Assembly (NCBI RefSeq): GCF_009861505.1 | Contig: NZ_WTFT01000009.1 | Location: 73,751-137,750 of the forward strand | Source: Pseudomonas izuensis | Lineage (GTDB): Bacteria; Pseudomonadota; Gammaproteobacteria; Pseudomonadales; Pseudomonadaceae | Length of the DNA stretch: 64,000 nucleotides | Direction: 5' to 3' | In this document: one piece after another, positions 9,842-18,968 of the stretch | Numbering within the stretch: position 1 is the first letter of the stretch | Layout of the letters: every line of letters begins with the position of its first letter | Program-made: the position numbers and the translations under genes | The notes under the pieces: generated by a model | What the model was told of the DNA's origin: nothing | Database searches by the model: none | The model's input: the letters and a program-made list of their open reading frames with translations, nothing else

Positions 9842-9906
9842 CATCGCGAGCAGGCTCACTCCTACAGGGAAATGCATTCCAATGTAGAAGTGAGCCTGCT
9901 CGCGAT
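9842..9906. repeat. REP pair downstream of the RAYT gene
   Basis: Two inverted cores of the GTGAGCCTGCTCGCGAT variant only 13 bases apart, a compact hairpin next to the transposase 3' end. Confidence 0.9.
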
Positions 9907-9926
9907 CAAGGCGACACGGTTTCAAC

Positions 9927-10385
9927 TCAAACCCAAATGGCATCCCACAGCGGATAGTCGCCAATCTTCTCCACCAAGCCTGCCCTCAATGGATTGGCCA
10001 CGACATACCGAGCCAACTTCACCAAATCCTCCTCCCGCCGCAGTGCCCGATCATGAAAACCTCTTTGCCAGAGGCTGGTATTTCGACCGGTAATCCGCCG
10101 CACCGCTTTGGTACTCATAGATTTGGTCCTTTGCATCAGCTCACTCAAAGATCCCTGCTGCAACTCAATCAACCAATGAAAATGGTCCGGCATGACCACC
10201 CAGGCCAGTGAGTTCGCAAGGCCAAGCTTCTGTGCATTTCGAAATTCATCGACGACCAACCTGCCCAAGGCGAAGTCCTTGAAAAACGGTGTCCTGTGAA
10301 ATGTGTTGGTGGTCAGCAGATAAATTCGACTGGCTTCGGCATAGCGCCCGACTCGCAATCGGTGTGCAGCAGGTAAATCCGGCAT
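9927..10385 (-). CDS. REP-associated tyrosine transposase (RAYT)
   Basis: A 152-residue single-domain Y1 transposase of the IS200/IS605-like RAYT group, which nicks single-stranded REP hairpins. The metal-binding HUH pair is visible as MPDHFHWL (H68 and H70), and the catalytic tyrosine is likely Y127 in ARYVVANPLRAGLV. The length is normal, so the gene looks intact. REP pairs lie immediately on both sides (9842-9906 and 10480-10570), the standard layout of a single-copy REPtron. RAYT genes are thought to have spread the REPs across the chromosome and are normally not mobile themselves. GGGGGG upstream may serve as the ribosome site. Confidence 0.93.
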   Translation of the reverse strand: MPDLPAAHRLRVGRYAEASRIYLLTTNTFHRTPFFKDFALGRLVVDEFRNAQKLGLANSLAWVVMPDHFHWLIELQQGSLSELMQRTKSMSTKAVRRITGRNTSLWQRGFHDRALRREEDLVKLARYVVANPLRAGLVEKIGDYPLWDAIWV

Positions 10386-10479
10386 TCCTTAGCCCCCCAG
10401 ATCAGGTCATGAGAAGGCTAGTTCTGTGGATTCAAGTTGATTGGATAAACTTTTGGCTGGATGTGTCTGGTAGATAGAT

Positions 10480-10570
10480 ATCGCGAGCAGGCTCACTCCT
10501 ACAGGGTTTCAGCTGTTCAGACATTTTGTGTCTGACACCGATCCTGTAGGAGTGAGCCTGCTCGCGATAG
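10480..10570. repeat. REP pair upstream of the RAYT gene
   Basis: Inverted cores of the same GTGAGCC variant as at 9842-9906, with a 45-bp centre. Together the two pairs bracket the RAYT. Confidence 0.9.
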
Positions 10571-10591
10571 CGGTTAATCAGTCACTGAAGA

Positions 10592-11032
10592 TCAAGCAGC
10601 TACCCCCGCATCCGCCCTCAACCCCAACGCCTCGATCGCATTGATCGCGCACTGCTCGTCAACATCCGACAGATCCCCGCTGATCCCCACCGCCCCTAGC
10701 ACGTTCCCGCCCTGATCGCGAATCAGCACACCACCCGGTGCCGGCACGACACTGCCCTGCCCCAGGCTGTTCAAAGCGGCGATGAACGCCGGGCGTTGTT
10801 GTGCGTCCAGCGCCAGCAGGCGCGAGCCTTTGCCCAGCGCGATGGCGCCCCAGGCCTTGCCGATGGCGACCTGCGGGCGCAGCAGGCTGGCGCCGTCTTC
10901 ACGTTGCAGGGTAATCAGATGCCCACCGGCATCCAGTACTGCGATGGTCAGGGGCGCCGCGGAAATCGCGCGCCCTGCGGTGATGGCCTCGTTGACCAGG
11001 TTGACTGCGAATTTCAAGGTTAAAGCGCTCAT
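10592..11032 (-). CDS. GlcG/HbpS-family small protein
   Basis: A 146-residue protein of the GlcG/HbpS (DUF336) family, whose members include heme-binding and sensing proteins and uncharacterised partners of glycolate/glyoxylate genes. Family motifs are clear: IAVLDAGGHLITLQREDGA near residue 30, GKAWGAIALG, and PAPGGVLIRDQGG with VGISGD near the end. The start at 11032 is chosen for the GAGGACGG site upstream and for agreement with the family N-terminus; the open frame extends much further but the extra part is not protein-like. It is divergent from gcl and shares its palindromic operator, which ties it to glyoxylate metabolism. Function unknown. Confidence 0.85.
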   Translation of the reverse strand: MSALTLKFAVNLVNEAITAGRAISAAPLTIAVLDAGGHLITLQREDGASLLRPQVAIGKAWGAIALGKGSRLLALDAQQRPAFIAALNSLGQGSVVPAPGGVLIRDQGGNVLGAVGISGDLSDVDEQCAINAIEALGLRADAGVAA

Positions 11033-11125
11033 GGTGCCGTCCTCATTTTGTTTTTTGGAAAGCCGGTGGACTGCTTCTTTGCGCCGCAGTCCGATGCAAC
11101 AAATAGAACACAATGAATTATTTTT

Positions 11126-11135
11126 TTGTATACAA
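11126..11135. promoter_or_regulatory. Palindrome TTGTATACAA in the glcG-like promoter
   Basis: A perfect 10-bp palindrome 91 bases upstream of the glcG-like start, in an A/T-rich stretch likely to hold that promoter. An identical copy lies 138 bp away in front of gcl. The shape suits a GntR-type repressor. Confidence 0.6.
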
Positions 11136-11219
11136 TAATTATCGAAAAGCGCCACATGCGACGAAAAGCCACAGTAGATCGGGCTTCCGACGAATGAAAC
11201 AACCGCTTGAGAAAATGGA

Positions 11220-11273
11220 TTGACCTGCGCCGTCCGCCGTGAATACACTCTGCGCAAAGCCACTTGTATACAA
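11220..11273 (+). promoter_or_regulatory. Probable gcl promoter and operator
   Basis: TTGACC (11220-11225) and TACACT (11244-11249) are 18 bases apart and resemble a sigma-70 promoter. The perfect palindrome TTGTATACAA at 11264-11273 would cover the transcription start region, a normal place for a repressor. The RBS AGAGG follows before the gcl ATG. Confidence 0.55.
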
Positions 11274-11300
11274 TTACAAAACGTAAAGAGGCACAAAACC

Positions 11301-13076
11301 ATGAGCAAAATGAGAGCAATCGAAGCCGCCGTTCTGGTGATGCGCCGTGAAGGGGTTGATACCGCTTTTGGCATCCCGGGTGCTGCCATCAACCCGCTGT
11401 ACTCCGCCCTGCAAAAGGTCGGCGGCATTGATCACGTCCTCGCTCGCCATGTTGAAGGCGCGTCGCACATGGCCGAGGGCTACACCCGCACCAAAGCCGG
11501 CAATATCGGCGTGTGCATCGGCACCTCCGGTCCGGCCGGTACCGACATGGTCACCGGGCTGTACAGCGCCTCGGCCGACTCGATCCCGATCCTTTGCATC
11601 ACTGGCCAGGCGCCCCGCGCCCGCATGCACAAGGAAGACTTCCAGGCCGTCGACATCACCAGCATCGTCAAGCCGGTGACCAAATGGGCGACCACTGTTC
11701 TGGAACCGGGCCAGGTGCCTTACGCGTTCCAGAAAGCGTTCTATGAAATGCGCTCCGGCCGTCCAGGCCCGGTGCTGATCGACCTGCCGTTCGACGTGCA
11801 GATGGCCGAAATCGAATTCGACATCGACGCTTATCAGCCGCTGCCACTGGCCAAGCCGAGCGCAACCCGCATTCAAGTTGAAAAAGCGTTGGCCCTGCTC
11901 GATCAGGCCGAGCGTCCATTGCTGGTGGCCGGTGGCGGCATCATCAATGCCGATGCCAGCGACCTGCTGGTGGAATTCGCCGAACTGACTGGCATTCCAG
12001 TGATTCCGACCCTGATGGGCTGGGGCACCATTCCTGACGATCACCCGCTGATGGTCGGCATGGTCGGCTTGCAGACTTCGCACCGCTACGGCAACGCGAC
12101 CCTGCTCAAGTCCGACGTGGTGCTGGGTATCGGTAACCGTTGGGCCAACCGTCACACCGGTTCGGTCGACGTCTACACCGAAGGCCGCAAGTTCATTCAC
12201 GTCGACATCGAAGGCACTCAAATCGGCCGCGTGTTCACCCCGGACCTGGGCATCGTTTCCGACGCCGCTGCCGCGCTGACCGTGTTCATCGAAGTCGCTC
12301 GTGAATGGCAAGCCGCCGGTAAACTGAAAAACCGTAGCGCCTGGCTGCAAGACTGCCAGCAGCGCAAGGCCAGCCTGCAGCGCAAGACCCACTTCGACAA
12401 CGTGCCGGTCAAGCCGCAGCGGGTTTACGAAGAGATGAACCAGGTGTTCGGCAAGGACACTTGCTACGTCAGCACCATCGGTCTGTCGCAGATTGCCGGC
12501 GCGCAGTTCCTGCACGTCTACAAGCCGCGTCACTGGATCAACTGCGGTCAGGCCGGCCCGTTGGGCTGGACCATTCCGGCGGCGCTGGGCGTGGTCAAGG
12601 CTGACCCGACCCGCAAGGTTGTCGCACTGTCGGGCGACTATGACTTCCAGTTCATGATCGAAGAGTTGGCGGTGGGCGCGCAGTTCAAGCTGCCGTACAT
12701 CCATGTGGTGGTGAACAACTCGTACCTGGGGCTGATCCGTCAGGCACAGCGCGGTTTCGAGATGGACTACTGCGTACAGTTGTCCTTCGATAACCTGAAC
12801 GCTCCGGAACTCAACGGTTACGGCGTCGATCACGTCGCGGTTGCCGAAGGTCTGGGCTGCAAGGCACTGCGGGTTTTCGAACCGGCGGACATCGCCCCAG
12901 CCCTGCGCAAGGCCGAACAGATGATCGAGGAGTTCAAGGTTCCGGTGATCGTCGAGATTATCCTGGAGCGCGTGACCAACATTTCCATGGGCACAGAGAT
13001 CAACGCCGTCAACGAATTCGAAGACCTGGCGCTGGTCGGCAACGACGCACCGACGGCGATTTCGTTGCTCGATTAA
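11301..13076 (+). CDS. gcl: Glyoxylate carboligase (tartronate-semialdehyde synthase)
   Basis: A 591-residue thiamine-diphosphate enzyme joining two glyoxylates to tartronate semialdehyde plus CO2. The N-terminal pyrimidine-binding domain, central domain (about 190-330) and C-terminal diphosphate-binding domain ([15 protein letters not shown]) are in order. Position 51 is valine ([13 protein letters not shown]), the hallmark of Gcl; nearly all other enzymes of the family have glutamate there. That separates it from acetolactate synthase. The ATG at 11301 follows AGAGG. It is the first gene of a route gcl-hyi-glxR-ttuD-pyk, whose members are separated by REP pairs. Confidence 0.97.
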   Translation: MSKMRAIEAAVLVMRREGVDTAFGIPGAAINPLYSALQKVGGIDHVLARHVEGASHMAEGYTRTKAGNIGVCIGTSGPAGTDMVTGLYSASADSIPILCITGQAPRARMHKEDFQAVDITSIVKPVTKWATTVLEPGQVPYAFQKAFYEMRSGRPGPVLIDLPFDVQMAEIEFDIDAYQPLPLAKPSATRIQVEKALALLDQAERPLLVAGGGIINADASDLLVEFAELTGIPVIPTLMGWGTIPDDHPLMVGMVGLQTSHRYGNATLLKSDVVLGIGNRWANRHTGSVDVYTEGRKFIHVDIEGTQIGRVFTPDLGIVSDAAAALTVFIEVAREWQAAGKLKNRSAWLQDCQQRKASLQRKTHFDNVPVKPQRVYEEMNQVFGKDTCYVSTIGLSQIAGAQFLHVYKPRHWINCGQAGPLGWTIPAALGVVKADPTRKVVALSGDYDFQFMIEELAVGAQFKLPYIHVVVNNSYLGLIRQAQRGFEMDYCVQLSFDNLNAPELNGYGVDHVAVAEGLGCKALRVFEPADIAPALRKAEQMIEEFKVPVIVEIILERVTNISMGTEINAVNEFEDLALVGNDAPTAISLLD

Positions 13077-13090
13077 CTTATCACTCCCCC

Positions 13091-13180
13091 TGTAGGAGGC
13101 GGCTTGCTGGCGATGGCGGTGAATCAATCAACATTGATGTAACTGACAGTTCGCTATCGCCAGCAAGCCGGCTCCTACAG
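13091..13180. repeat. REP pair, GGCTTGCTGGCGAT core type
   Basis: Inverted cores of a third variant (GGCTTGCTGGCGATGGCGGT / ATCGCCAGCAAGCCGGCTCC) between gcl and hyi. Confidence 0.9.
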
Positions 13181-13211
13181 AGGGCAGCTGACTCAAATTT
13201 GGGAGACCACC

Positions 13212-13994
13212 ATGCCGCGTTTCGCAGCCAACCTGTCCATGCTGTTCACCGAACAGGACTTTCTTGCCCGTTTCGAAGCGGCCGCCAAGGCCGGCTTCAG
13301 TGGTGTCGAATACCTGTTTCCCTACGATTTCAGCTCCGCCGAAATCAAAGCCAAGCTCGACGCCAACGGCCTGACCCAAGTGCTGTTCAACCTGCCGGCC
13401 GGTGATTGGGGCAAGGGTGAGCGCGGTATCGCCTGCCTGCCGGACCGGGTCGAAGAATTTCGTGCCGGTGTCGATCTGGCGATCGCTTACGCGCAAGTAC
13501 TGGGCAACACCCAGGTCAACTGCCTGGCCGGCATCCGCCCGCAAGGCGTCGACGATGCCACCGTGGAAAAAACCTTCGTTGCCAACCTCAAGTACGCGGC
13601 CGACAAGCTGCAGGCGGCAGGCATCAAACTGGTGATGGAAGCGATCAACACTCGCGACATCCCCGGCTTCTACCTGAACAACACCGCGCAAGCCCTGTCG
13701 ATTCGCGAGCAGGTCGGCAGCGCCAACCTGTATCTGCAATACGACATTTATCACATGCAAATCATGGAGGGCGACCTGGCCCGCACCATGGCCGCGCACC
13801 TGGGCGAGATCAACCACATCCAGTTGGCCGACAACCCTGGGCGCAATGAACCTGGCACCGGTGAAATCAACTACCGCTTCCTGTTCGAACACCTGGACCG
13901 CATCGGTTATCAGGGCTGGGTCGGTTGCGAATACAAGCCGCTGACCACCACCGAAGTAGGCTTGGGCTGGCTCAAAACCCATAACGCGATCTGA
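13212..13994 (+). CDS. hyi: Hydroxypyruvate isomerase
   Basis: A 260-residue TIM-barrel enzyme of the xylose-isomerase-like group that interconverts hydroxypyruvate and tartronate semialdehyde. The two metal-binding/catalytic glutamates expected for Hyi are present: E143 in VMEAINTRDIPGF and E240 in GWVGCEYKP. The length matches the E. coli enzyme. GGGAG precedes the ATG. It lies between gcl and glxR in the same orientation, with a REP pair on each side. Confidence 0.95.
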   Translation: MPRFAANLSMLFTEQDFLARFEAAAKAGFSGVEYLFPYDFSSAEIKAKLDANGLTQVLFNLPAGDWGKGERGIACLPDRVEEFRAGVDLAIAYAQVLGNTQVNCLAGIRPQGVDDATVEKTFVANLKYAADKLQAAGIKLVMEAINTRDIPGFYLNNTAQALSIREQVGSANLYLQYDIYHMQIMEGDLARTMAAHLGEINHIQLADNPGRNEPGTGEINYRFLFEHLDRIGYQGWVGCEYKPLTTTEVGLGWLKTHNAI

Positions 13995-14004
13995 CACAGA
14001 ACCC

Positions 14005-14094
14005 TGTAGGAGCGAGCCTGCTCGCGATGAGGCCCGCACATTCAACATTGATGTTGTCTGGGCCACCGCTATCGCGAGCAGGCTCACTCCTACA
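14005..14094. repeat. REP pair between hyi and glxR
   Basis: One arm has the AGCGAGCC core, the other the AGTGAGCC variant seen near the RAYT, so the pair is mixed. Confidence 0.9.
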
Positions 14095-14146
14095 AAAAGC
14101 TATGCACCTATTTGCTTGAGCAAGACAAAAACAAGAGGATTTTCTC

Positions 14147-15040
14147 ATGGCTAAAATCGGATTTATCGGCACCGGCATCATGGGCCACCCAATGGCGGCG
14201 AACCTGCAGAAAGCCGGTCACAGCCTGTTCCTGTCCGCGCACCACGACGCTGCGCCTGCCGACCTGGTCGCCGCTGGCGCCGTCGCCCTGGCGAACCCGA
14301 AAGAAGTCGCGCAAGAAGCCGAATTCATCATCGTCATGGTGCCGGATACCCCGCAGGTCGATGACGTGCTGTTCCGCGCCGATGGCGTTGCCGCCGGCGT
14401 CAGCAAAGGCAAGGTCGTGATCGACATGAGCTCGATCTCGCCCACCGCCACCAAGGCCTTCGCCGCAAAAATCAACGAAAAAGGTGCGCAGTACCTTGAC
14501 GCGCCAGTGTCCGGTGGTGAAGTCGGTGCCAAGGCCGCAACCCTGAGCATCATGGTCGGCGGTGATGCCGATGCCTTCGAACGCGCCCTGCCGCTGTTCC
14601 AGGCCATGGGCAAGAACATCACCCTGGTCGGTGGCAATGGCGACGGTCAGACCGCGAAAGTGGCGAACCAGATCATCGTTGCGCTGAACATCCAGGCCGT
14701 GGCCGAAGCCCTGCTGTTCGCTTCGAAGAACGGTGCCGATCCTGCCAAGGTGCGTGAAGCGCTGATGGGCGGTTTCGCTTCCTCGAAGATCCTCGAAGTA
14801 CACGGCGAGCGCATGATCAAGGGCACCTTCGATCCGGGCTTCCGCATCAGCTTGCACCAGAAGGACCTGAACCTGGCCCTGCAAGGCGCCAAGGAGTTGA
14901 ACATCAACCTGCCGAACACCGCCAACGCCCAGCAAGTGTTCAGCACCTGCGCGGCCATCGGTGGCAGCAACTGGGACCACTCGGCGCTGATCAAGGGCCT
15001 GGAGCATATGGCGAACTTCTCGATTCGCGATAAGAAGTAA
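14147..15040 (+). CDS. glxR: Tartronate semialdehyde reductase (2-hydroxy-3-oxopropionate reductase)
   Basis: A 297-residue beta-hydroxyacid dehydrogenase that reduces tartronate semialdehyde to D-glycerate with NAD(P)H. The Rossmann motif GFIGTGIMGHPMA opens the protein, the substrate-binding DAPVSGGEVGA lies at 118-128, and the catalytic lysine is K171 in GQTAKVANQI. Length is normal. It is the third gene of the glyoxylate route. Confidence 0.95.
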   Translation: MAKIGFIGTGIMGHPMAANLQKAGHSLFLSAHHDAAPADLVAAGAVALANPKEVAQEAEFIIVMVPDTPQVDDVLFRADGVAAGVSKGKVVIDMSSISPTATKAFAAKINEKGAQYLDAPVSGGEVGAKAATLSIMVGGDADAFERALPLFQAMGKNITLVGGNGDGQTAKVANQIIVALNIQAVAEALLFASKNGADPAKVREALMGGFASSKILEVHGERMIKGTFDPGFRISLHQKDLNLALQGAKELNINLPNTANAQQVFSTCAAIGGSNWDHSALIKGLEHMANFSIRDKK

Positions 15041-15057
15041 GTCCCTGCCCTCGCCCC

Positions 15058-15147
15058 TGTAGGAGCAAGGCTTGCCCGCGATTGCATCGCCTCGGTGCAG
15101 CAGAAACACCGCAGCGTCTGCATCGCGGGCAAGCCTTGCCCCCACAG
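15058..15147. repeat. REP pair between glxR and ttuD
   Basis: Inverted cores of the CAAGGCTTGCCCGCGAT type; outer parts TGCATCGC/GTCTGCATCGC pair imperfectly. Confidence 0.9.
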
Positions 15148-15197
15148 GGGCTATGCAAGCCTCGACATCCCAATAACAAGAATTCCGGGAGCCCGCC

Positions 15198-16478
15198 ATG
15201 TCGGTCGATCCGCAACAATTCCTGCGCGAGCTGTTCGCCACAGCCATCGACGCGGCCCATCCGCAGCAAGTCCTCGAAGCCCATCTGCCTGCCGATCGCA
15301 GCGGTCGGGTGATCGTTATCGGTGCCGGTAAAGCCGCGGCCGCCATGGCCCAGGTGGTCGAGCGCTGCTGGCAGGGTGAAGTGTCCGGTCTGGTGGTCAC
15401 GCGCTACGGTCACGGCGCCCCCTGTGAAAAGATCGAAGTGGTCGAAGCCGCGCATCCAGTCCCCGATGCAGCCGGTCAAGCCGTCGCCAAACGGGTGTTC
15501 GAACTGGTCAGCAACCTCAGCGAAACCGACCGCGTGATCTTTCTGCTGTCCGGTGGCGGCTCGGCGCTGCTCGCCCTTCCGGCCGCCGGCATCACCCTGG
15601 CCGACAAGCAGTCGATCAACAAAGCCCTGCTCAAATCCGGTGCCACCATCGGCGAGATGAACTGCGTGCGCAAGCACCTCTCGGCGATCAAGGGCGGGCG
15701 CCTGGGCAAGGCCTGCTGGCCTGCCACCGTGTACACCTACGCGATTTCCGATGTACCGGGTGACCTCGCCACGGTCATCGCCTCCGGCCCCACCGTGGCC
15801 GACCCGAGTACGTCGGCGGAAGCCTTGGCGATTCTCAAGCGCTACAACATCGACGTACCCGCCTCCGTGCGCACCTGGTTGCAAAACCCGGAATCGGAAA
15901 CCGTCAAACCCGGTGACCCGAGCCTGGCTCGCAGTCACTTCCAGTTGATCGCACGTCCACAGCAATCCCTTGAAGCAGCGGCCGTGAAATGCCGTCAGGC
16001 CGGATTCAGCCCGCTGATTCTCGGCGACCTGGAAGGCGAGTCCCGCGAGGTGGCGAAAGTCCACGCCGGCATCACCCGTCAGGTGGTGCAGCACGGTCAG
16101 CCGTTGGCGGCGCCTTGCGTAATTCTCTCCGGCGGTGAAACCACGGTCACCGTGCGCGGCAATGGCCGGGGCGGACGCAATGCCGAGTTCCTGCTGAGCC
16201 TGACCGACAGCCTCAAGGGCCTGCCCGGCGTCTATGCGCTGGCCGGCGACACTGATGGTATCGACGGCTCCGAAGACAACGCCGGCGCCATCATGACCCC
16301 GGACAGCTACGCCCGCGCCACCGCCCTTGGCTTGAGCGCCAGCGACGAGCTGGACAACAACAATGGCTACGGCTATTTCGAGGCGCTGGACGCACTGATC
16401 GTCACCGAGCCGACCCGCACCAACGTCAATGACTTCCGCGCCATCCTGATTCTCGAGAGCCCTAAACATGACGCCTGA
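15198..16478 (+). CDS. ttuD: Hydroxypyruvate reductase / glycerate-2-kinase family (TtuD)
   Basis: A 426-residue protein of the MOFRL/DUF4147 family. Members have been described both as hydroxypyruvate reductase (TtuD) and as glycerate 2-kinase, so the activity is ambiguous from sequence. Visible motifs are VIGAGKAAAAMA near residue 38, LLSGGGSALLALP in the first third, and the C-terminal SGGETTVTVRGNGRGGRNAEF. GGGAG precedes the ATG. Its last 11 nt overlap the pyruvate kinase gene. If it is a glycerate kinase, its phosphoglycerate product would lead directly toward the pyruvate kinase downstream. Confidence 0.88.
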   Translation: MSVDPQQFLRELFATAIDAAHPQQVLEAHLPADRSGRVIVIGAGKAAAAMAQVVERCWQGEVSGLVVTRYGHGAPCEKIEVVEAAHPVPDAAGQAVAKRVFELVSNLSETDRVIFLLSGGGSALLALPAAGITLADKQSINKALLKSGATIGEMNCVRKHLSAIKGGRLGKACWPATVYTYAISDVPGDLATVIASGPTVADPSTSAEALAILKRYNIDVPASVRTWLQNPESETVKPGDPSLARSHFQLIARPQQSLEAAAVKCRQAGFSPLILGDLEGESREVAKVHAGITRQVVQHGQPLAAPCVILSGGETTVTVRGNGRGGRNAEFLLSLTDSLKGLPGVYALAGDTDGIDGSEDNAGAIMTPDSYARATALGLSASDELDNNNGYGYFEALDALIVTEPTRTNVNDFRAILILESPKHDA

Positions 16479-17883
16479 TAAAAAGGTCAAAATCCTCGCC
16501 ACCCTGGGTCCGGCTATCAACGGTATCGACGACATCCGTGAGCTGGTGCAGGCCGGGGTCAATATCTTTCGCCTGAACTTCAGCCACGGCGATCACGCCG
16601 ATCACGCCCAGCGCTATCAGTGGATCCGTGAAGTCGAGCGCCAGTTGAATTATCCGCTGGGCATTCTGATGGACCTGCAAGGTCCGAAGCTGCGGGTTGG
16701 CAGGTTTGCCGAGGGCAAGGTGCAACTGGTCCGCGGCCAGGCCCTGCGCCTGGACCTGGATGTCACGCCGGGCGATGAACGCCGGGTCAACCTGCCGCAC
16801 CCGGAGATCATCGCCGCGCTGGAGCCGGGCATGGACCTGCTGCTGGACGACGGCAAGCTGCGACTGAGGGTGGTCACCAAATACGCCGACGCCATCGACA
16901 CCACGGTACTCAACGGTGGCGAGTTGTCGGACCGTAAAGGGGTTAACGTGCCGCAAGCCGTGCTCGACCTGAGCCCGCTGACCGCCAAGGATCGCCGCGA
17001 CCTGAACTTCGGTCTGGAACTCGGTGTGGACTGGGTGGCGCTGTCGTTCGTGCAGCGTCCGGACGACATCCGCGAGGCCCGTGCGCTAATCGGCGACAAG
17101 GCTTTTCTGATGGCCAAGATCGAGAAGCCCTCGGCCGTTGAACAACTGCGGGAAATCGCCGAATTGAGCGACGCGATCATGGTCGCCCGCGGCGATCTGG
17201 GCGTGGAAGTGCCGGCCGAAAGCGTGCCGCAGATTCAGAAGAACATCATCAGCACCTGCCGCCAGCTCGGCAAACCGGTGGTGGTGGCAACGCAGATGTT
17301 GGAGTCAATGCGCTTCTCTCCGGCGCCCACCCGCGCCGAAGTCACCGATGTGGCCAACGCCGTGGCCGAAGGGGCGGACGCAGTGATGCTGTCGGCGGAA
17401 ACCGCATCCGGTGAATACCCGCTCGAAGCCGTGCAGATGATGAGCAAGATCATCCGCCAGGTGGAAAACGGCCCGGACTATCAGGCCCAGCTCGACGTCA
17501 GCCGGCCGAAAGCCGAAGCCACGGTATCCGATGCGATCAGTTGCGCGATCCGCCGTATCAGCAACGTGCTGCCGGTGGCGGTGCTGGTGAACTACAGCGA
17601 ATCCGGCACCTCGAGTTTGCGGGCGGCGCGGGAACGGCCGACGGTGCCGATCCTCAACCTGACGCCCAATCTGCAAACCGCGCGTCGCTTGACCGTGGCC
17701 TGGGGCGTGCACTCGGTGGTCAACGATCGACTGCGTCAGGTGGATGAAGTGTGCTCGACAGCGCTGGAAATTGCCCAGGCTCAGGGCATGGCGCAGCGTG
17801 GCGACACATTATTGATCACCGCGGGTGTGCCGTTTGGGCAGCCGGGGTCGACTAACTCTTTGCGTATCGAGACGTTGATCTAG
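16468..17883 (+). CDS. pyk: Pyruvate kinase
   Basis: A 471-residue type I pyruvate kinase converting phosphoenolpyruvate and ADP to pyruvate and ATP. Landmarks are KILATLGPA at the start, NFSHG, the active-site block LMAKIEKPSA with the catalytic lysine, MVARGDLGVE, and PTRAEVTDVANAV. The C-terminal regulatory domain is complete. It overlaps ttuD by 11 nt, so it belongs to the glyoxylate unit. Pseudomonads usually have a second isozyme elsewhere; this copy corresponds to the one linked to gcl, often named pykF. Confidence 0.95.
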   Translation: MTPDKKVKILATLGPAINGIDDIRELVQAGVNIFRLNFSHGDHADHAQRYQWIREVERQLNYPLGILMDLQGPKLRVGRFAEGKVQLVRGQALRLDLDVTPGDERRVNLPHPEIIAALEPGMDLLLDDGKLRLRVVTKYADAIDTTVLNGGELSDRKGVNVPQAVLDLSPLTAKDRRDLNFGLELGVDWVALSFVQRPDDIREARALIGDKAFLMAKIEKPSAVEQLREIAELSDAIMVARGDLGVEVPAESVPQIQKNIISTCRQLGKPVVVATQMLESMRFSPAPTRAEVTDVANAVAEGADAVMLSAETASGEYPLEAVQMMSKIIRQVENGPDYQAQLDVSRPKAEATVSDAISCAIRRISNVLPVAVLVNYSESGTSSLRAARERPTVPILNLTPNLQTARRLTVAWGVHSVVNDRLRQVDEVCSTALEIAQAQGMAQRGDTLLITAGVPFGQPGSTNSLRIETLI

Positions 17884-17894
17884 AGCGCCCATAC

Positions 17895-18000
17895 CGGCCT
17901 CTTCGCGAGCAGGCTCGCTCCCACAGTTGATTTGTGTACACCACAAATTCAATGACTGAACAAAGATTCATTGTGGGAGCGAGCCTGCTCGCGAAGGCGG
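17895..18000. repeat. REP pair after pyk
   Basis: Inverted CGCGAGCAGGCTCGCTCCCACA cores. The 44-base centre contains a further inverted match (TTTGTG/CACAAA). Confidence 0.9.
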
Positions 18001-18032
18001 CGACACGGTCTAACTGACTTTTTAGAACTGCC

Positions 18033-18947
18033 ATGCCTGCCAATCACTTCAACACCCACTGCCCCGACTGGGCCGAGGCTTTGCTCAACGGTTTCAGTCA
18101 AATATTCCTTCAGCGCCATCCGCTCTGCGGCTTGCTGTGCCTTTCAGCCATCCTGTTCACGGCGCCGGCGCTGCTCGGCGGTGCGTTGCTCGGCGGTGTC
18201 GCCGGATTACTCACCGCCCAACGGCGCAACTATGCAAAGGCCGATCGCCAGGCTGGCTTGTTCAGCTACAACGGCGTGTTGCTTGGCCTGTTGCTGAGTC
18301 TGTACTTCCCGTGGTCGGCGGTGATGCCGCCGCTGATTCTGGCTGCCGGCGGCTTGAGTGCGATGATCACTCAACAGTGGCTCAAGCGCACCCGCGTCAA
18401 CCAATACGTGCCCGCCTACACCGCGCCATTCGTGGGCCTGAGCTGGTTGCTGCTGTGTTTCGCCACGCCATCGCTACCGACACCCCTGATCGAAATGAAC
18501 ACACCGAACCTGTTGGCCGCATCGCTCATGGGGATTGGCCAGGTGATGTTCCTCGACCATCCACTGGCCGGGGCGATGATTGCCGCCGGTTTGCTGATTG
18601 CCGATCGCCGTGCGTTCTGCTGGGCACTGATGGCCTCGATCCTCGGCCTCGGCTCCAGTCTGCTGCACCACGAGACCGGCACCGCCCTGCTCGGGCTGGG
18701 TGGCTACAATGCCGTGCTGGCCGCCCTCGCCTTCAGCGCGCAACGCCAGCAACCGTGGCTGCCACTGCTTGGCATCGTATTGGCGCTGTTGCTGACGCCC
18801 ATCTTTGCAGCCGCTGGTCTGGCCACGCTTACCGCACCGTTTATTCTCGCCTGCTGGCTGATCCGCACCGGCATTCAGATGTTCGGCAAAACCACGGTTG
18901 ACACCGCGCCTTGCGCTCACGGGGACAATCAACCTAGGCTGCGCTGA
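18033..18947 (+). CDS. Urea transporter (UT family)
   Basis: A 304-residue hydrophobic protein of the bacterial urea-transporter family, a channel for facilitated urea entry. About ten hydrophobic segments are visible. Family features include the early GFSQIFLQ and the GLFSYNGVLLGL stretch, repeated in altered form as GLGGYNAVLAAL in the second half, which reflects the internal duplication of the family. No urease genes are in the window. The ribosome site is weak. Confidence 0.88.
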   Translation: MPANHFNTHCPDWAEALLNGFSQIFLQRHPLCGLLCLSAILFTAPALLGGALLGGVAGLLTAQRRNYAKADRQAGLFSYNGVLLGLLLSLYFPWSAVMPPLILAAGGLSAMITQQWLKRTRVNQYVPAYTAPFVGLSWLLLCFATPSLPTPLIEMNTPNLLAASLMGIGQVMFLDHPLAGAMIAAGLLIADRRAFCWALMASILGLGSSLLHHETGTALLGLGGYNAVLAALAFSAQRQQPWLPLLGIVLALLLTPIFAAAGLATLTAPFILACWLIRTGIQMFGKTTVDTAPCAHGDNQPRLR

Positions 18948-18968
18948 TCTTCGAGTCAGGCGTTATCC

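Noticed and set aside
11274..13127. 617-codon frame opposite gcl
   Set aside because: Same reason: mirror of a strongly conserved enzyme, no domain recognised.
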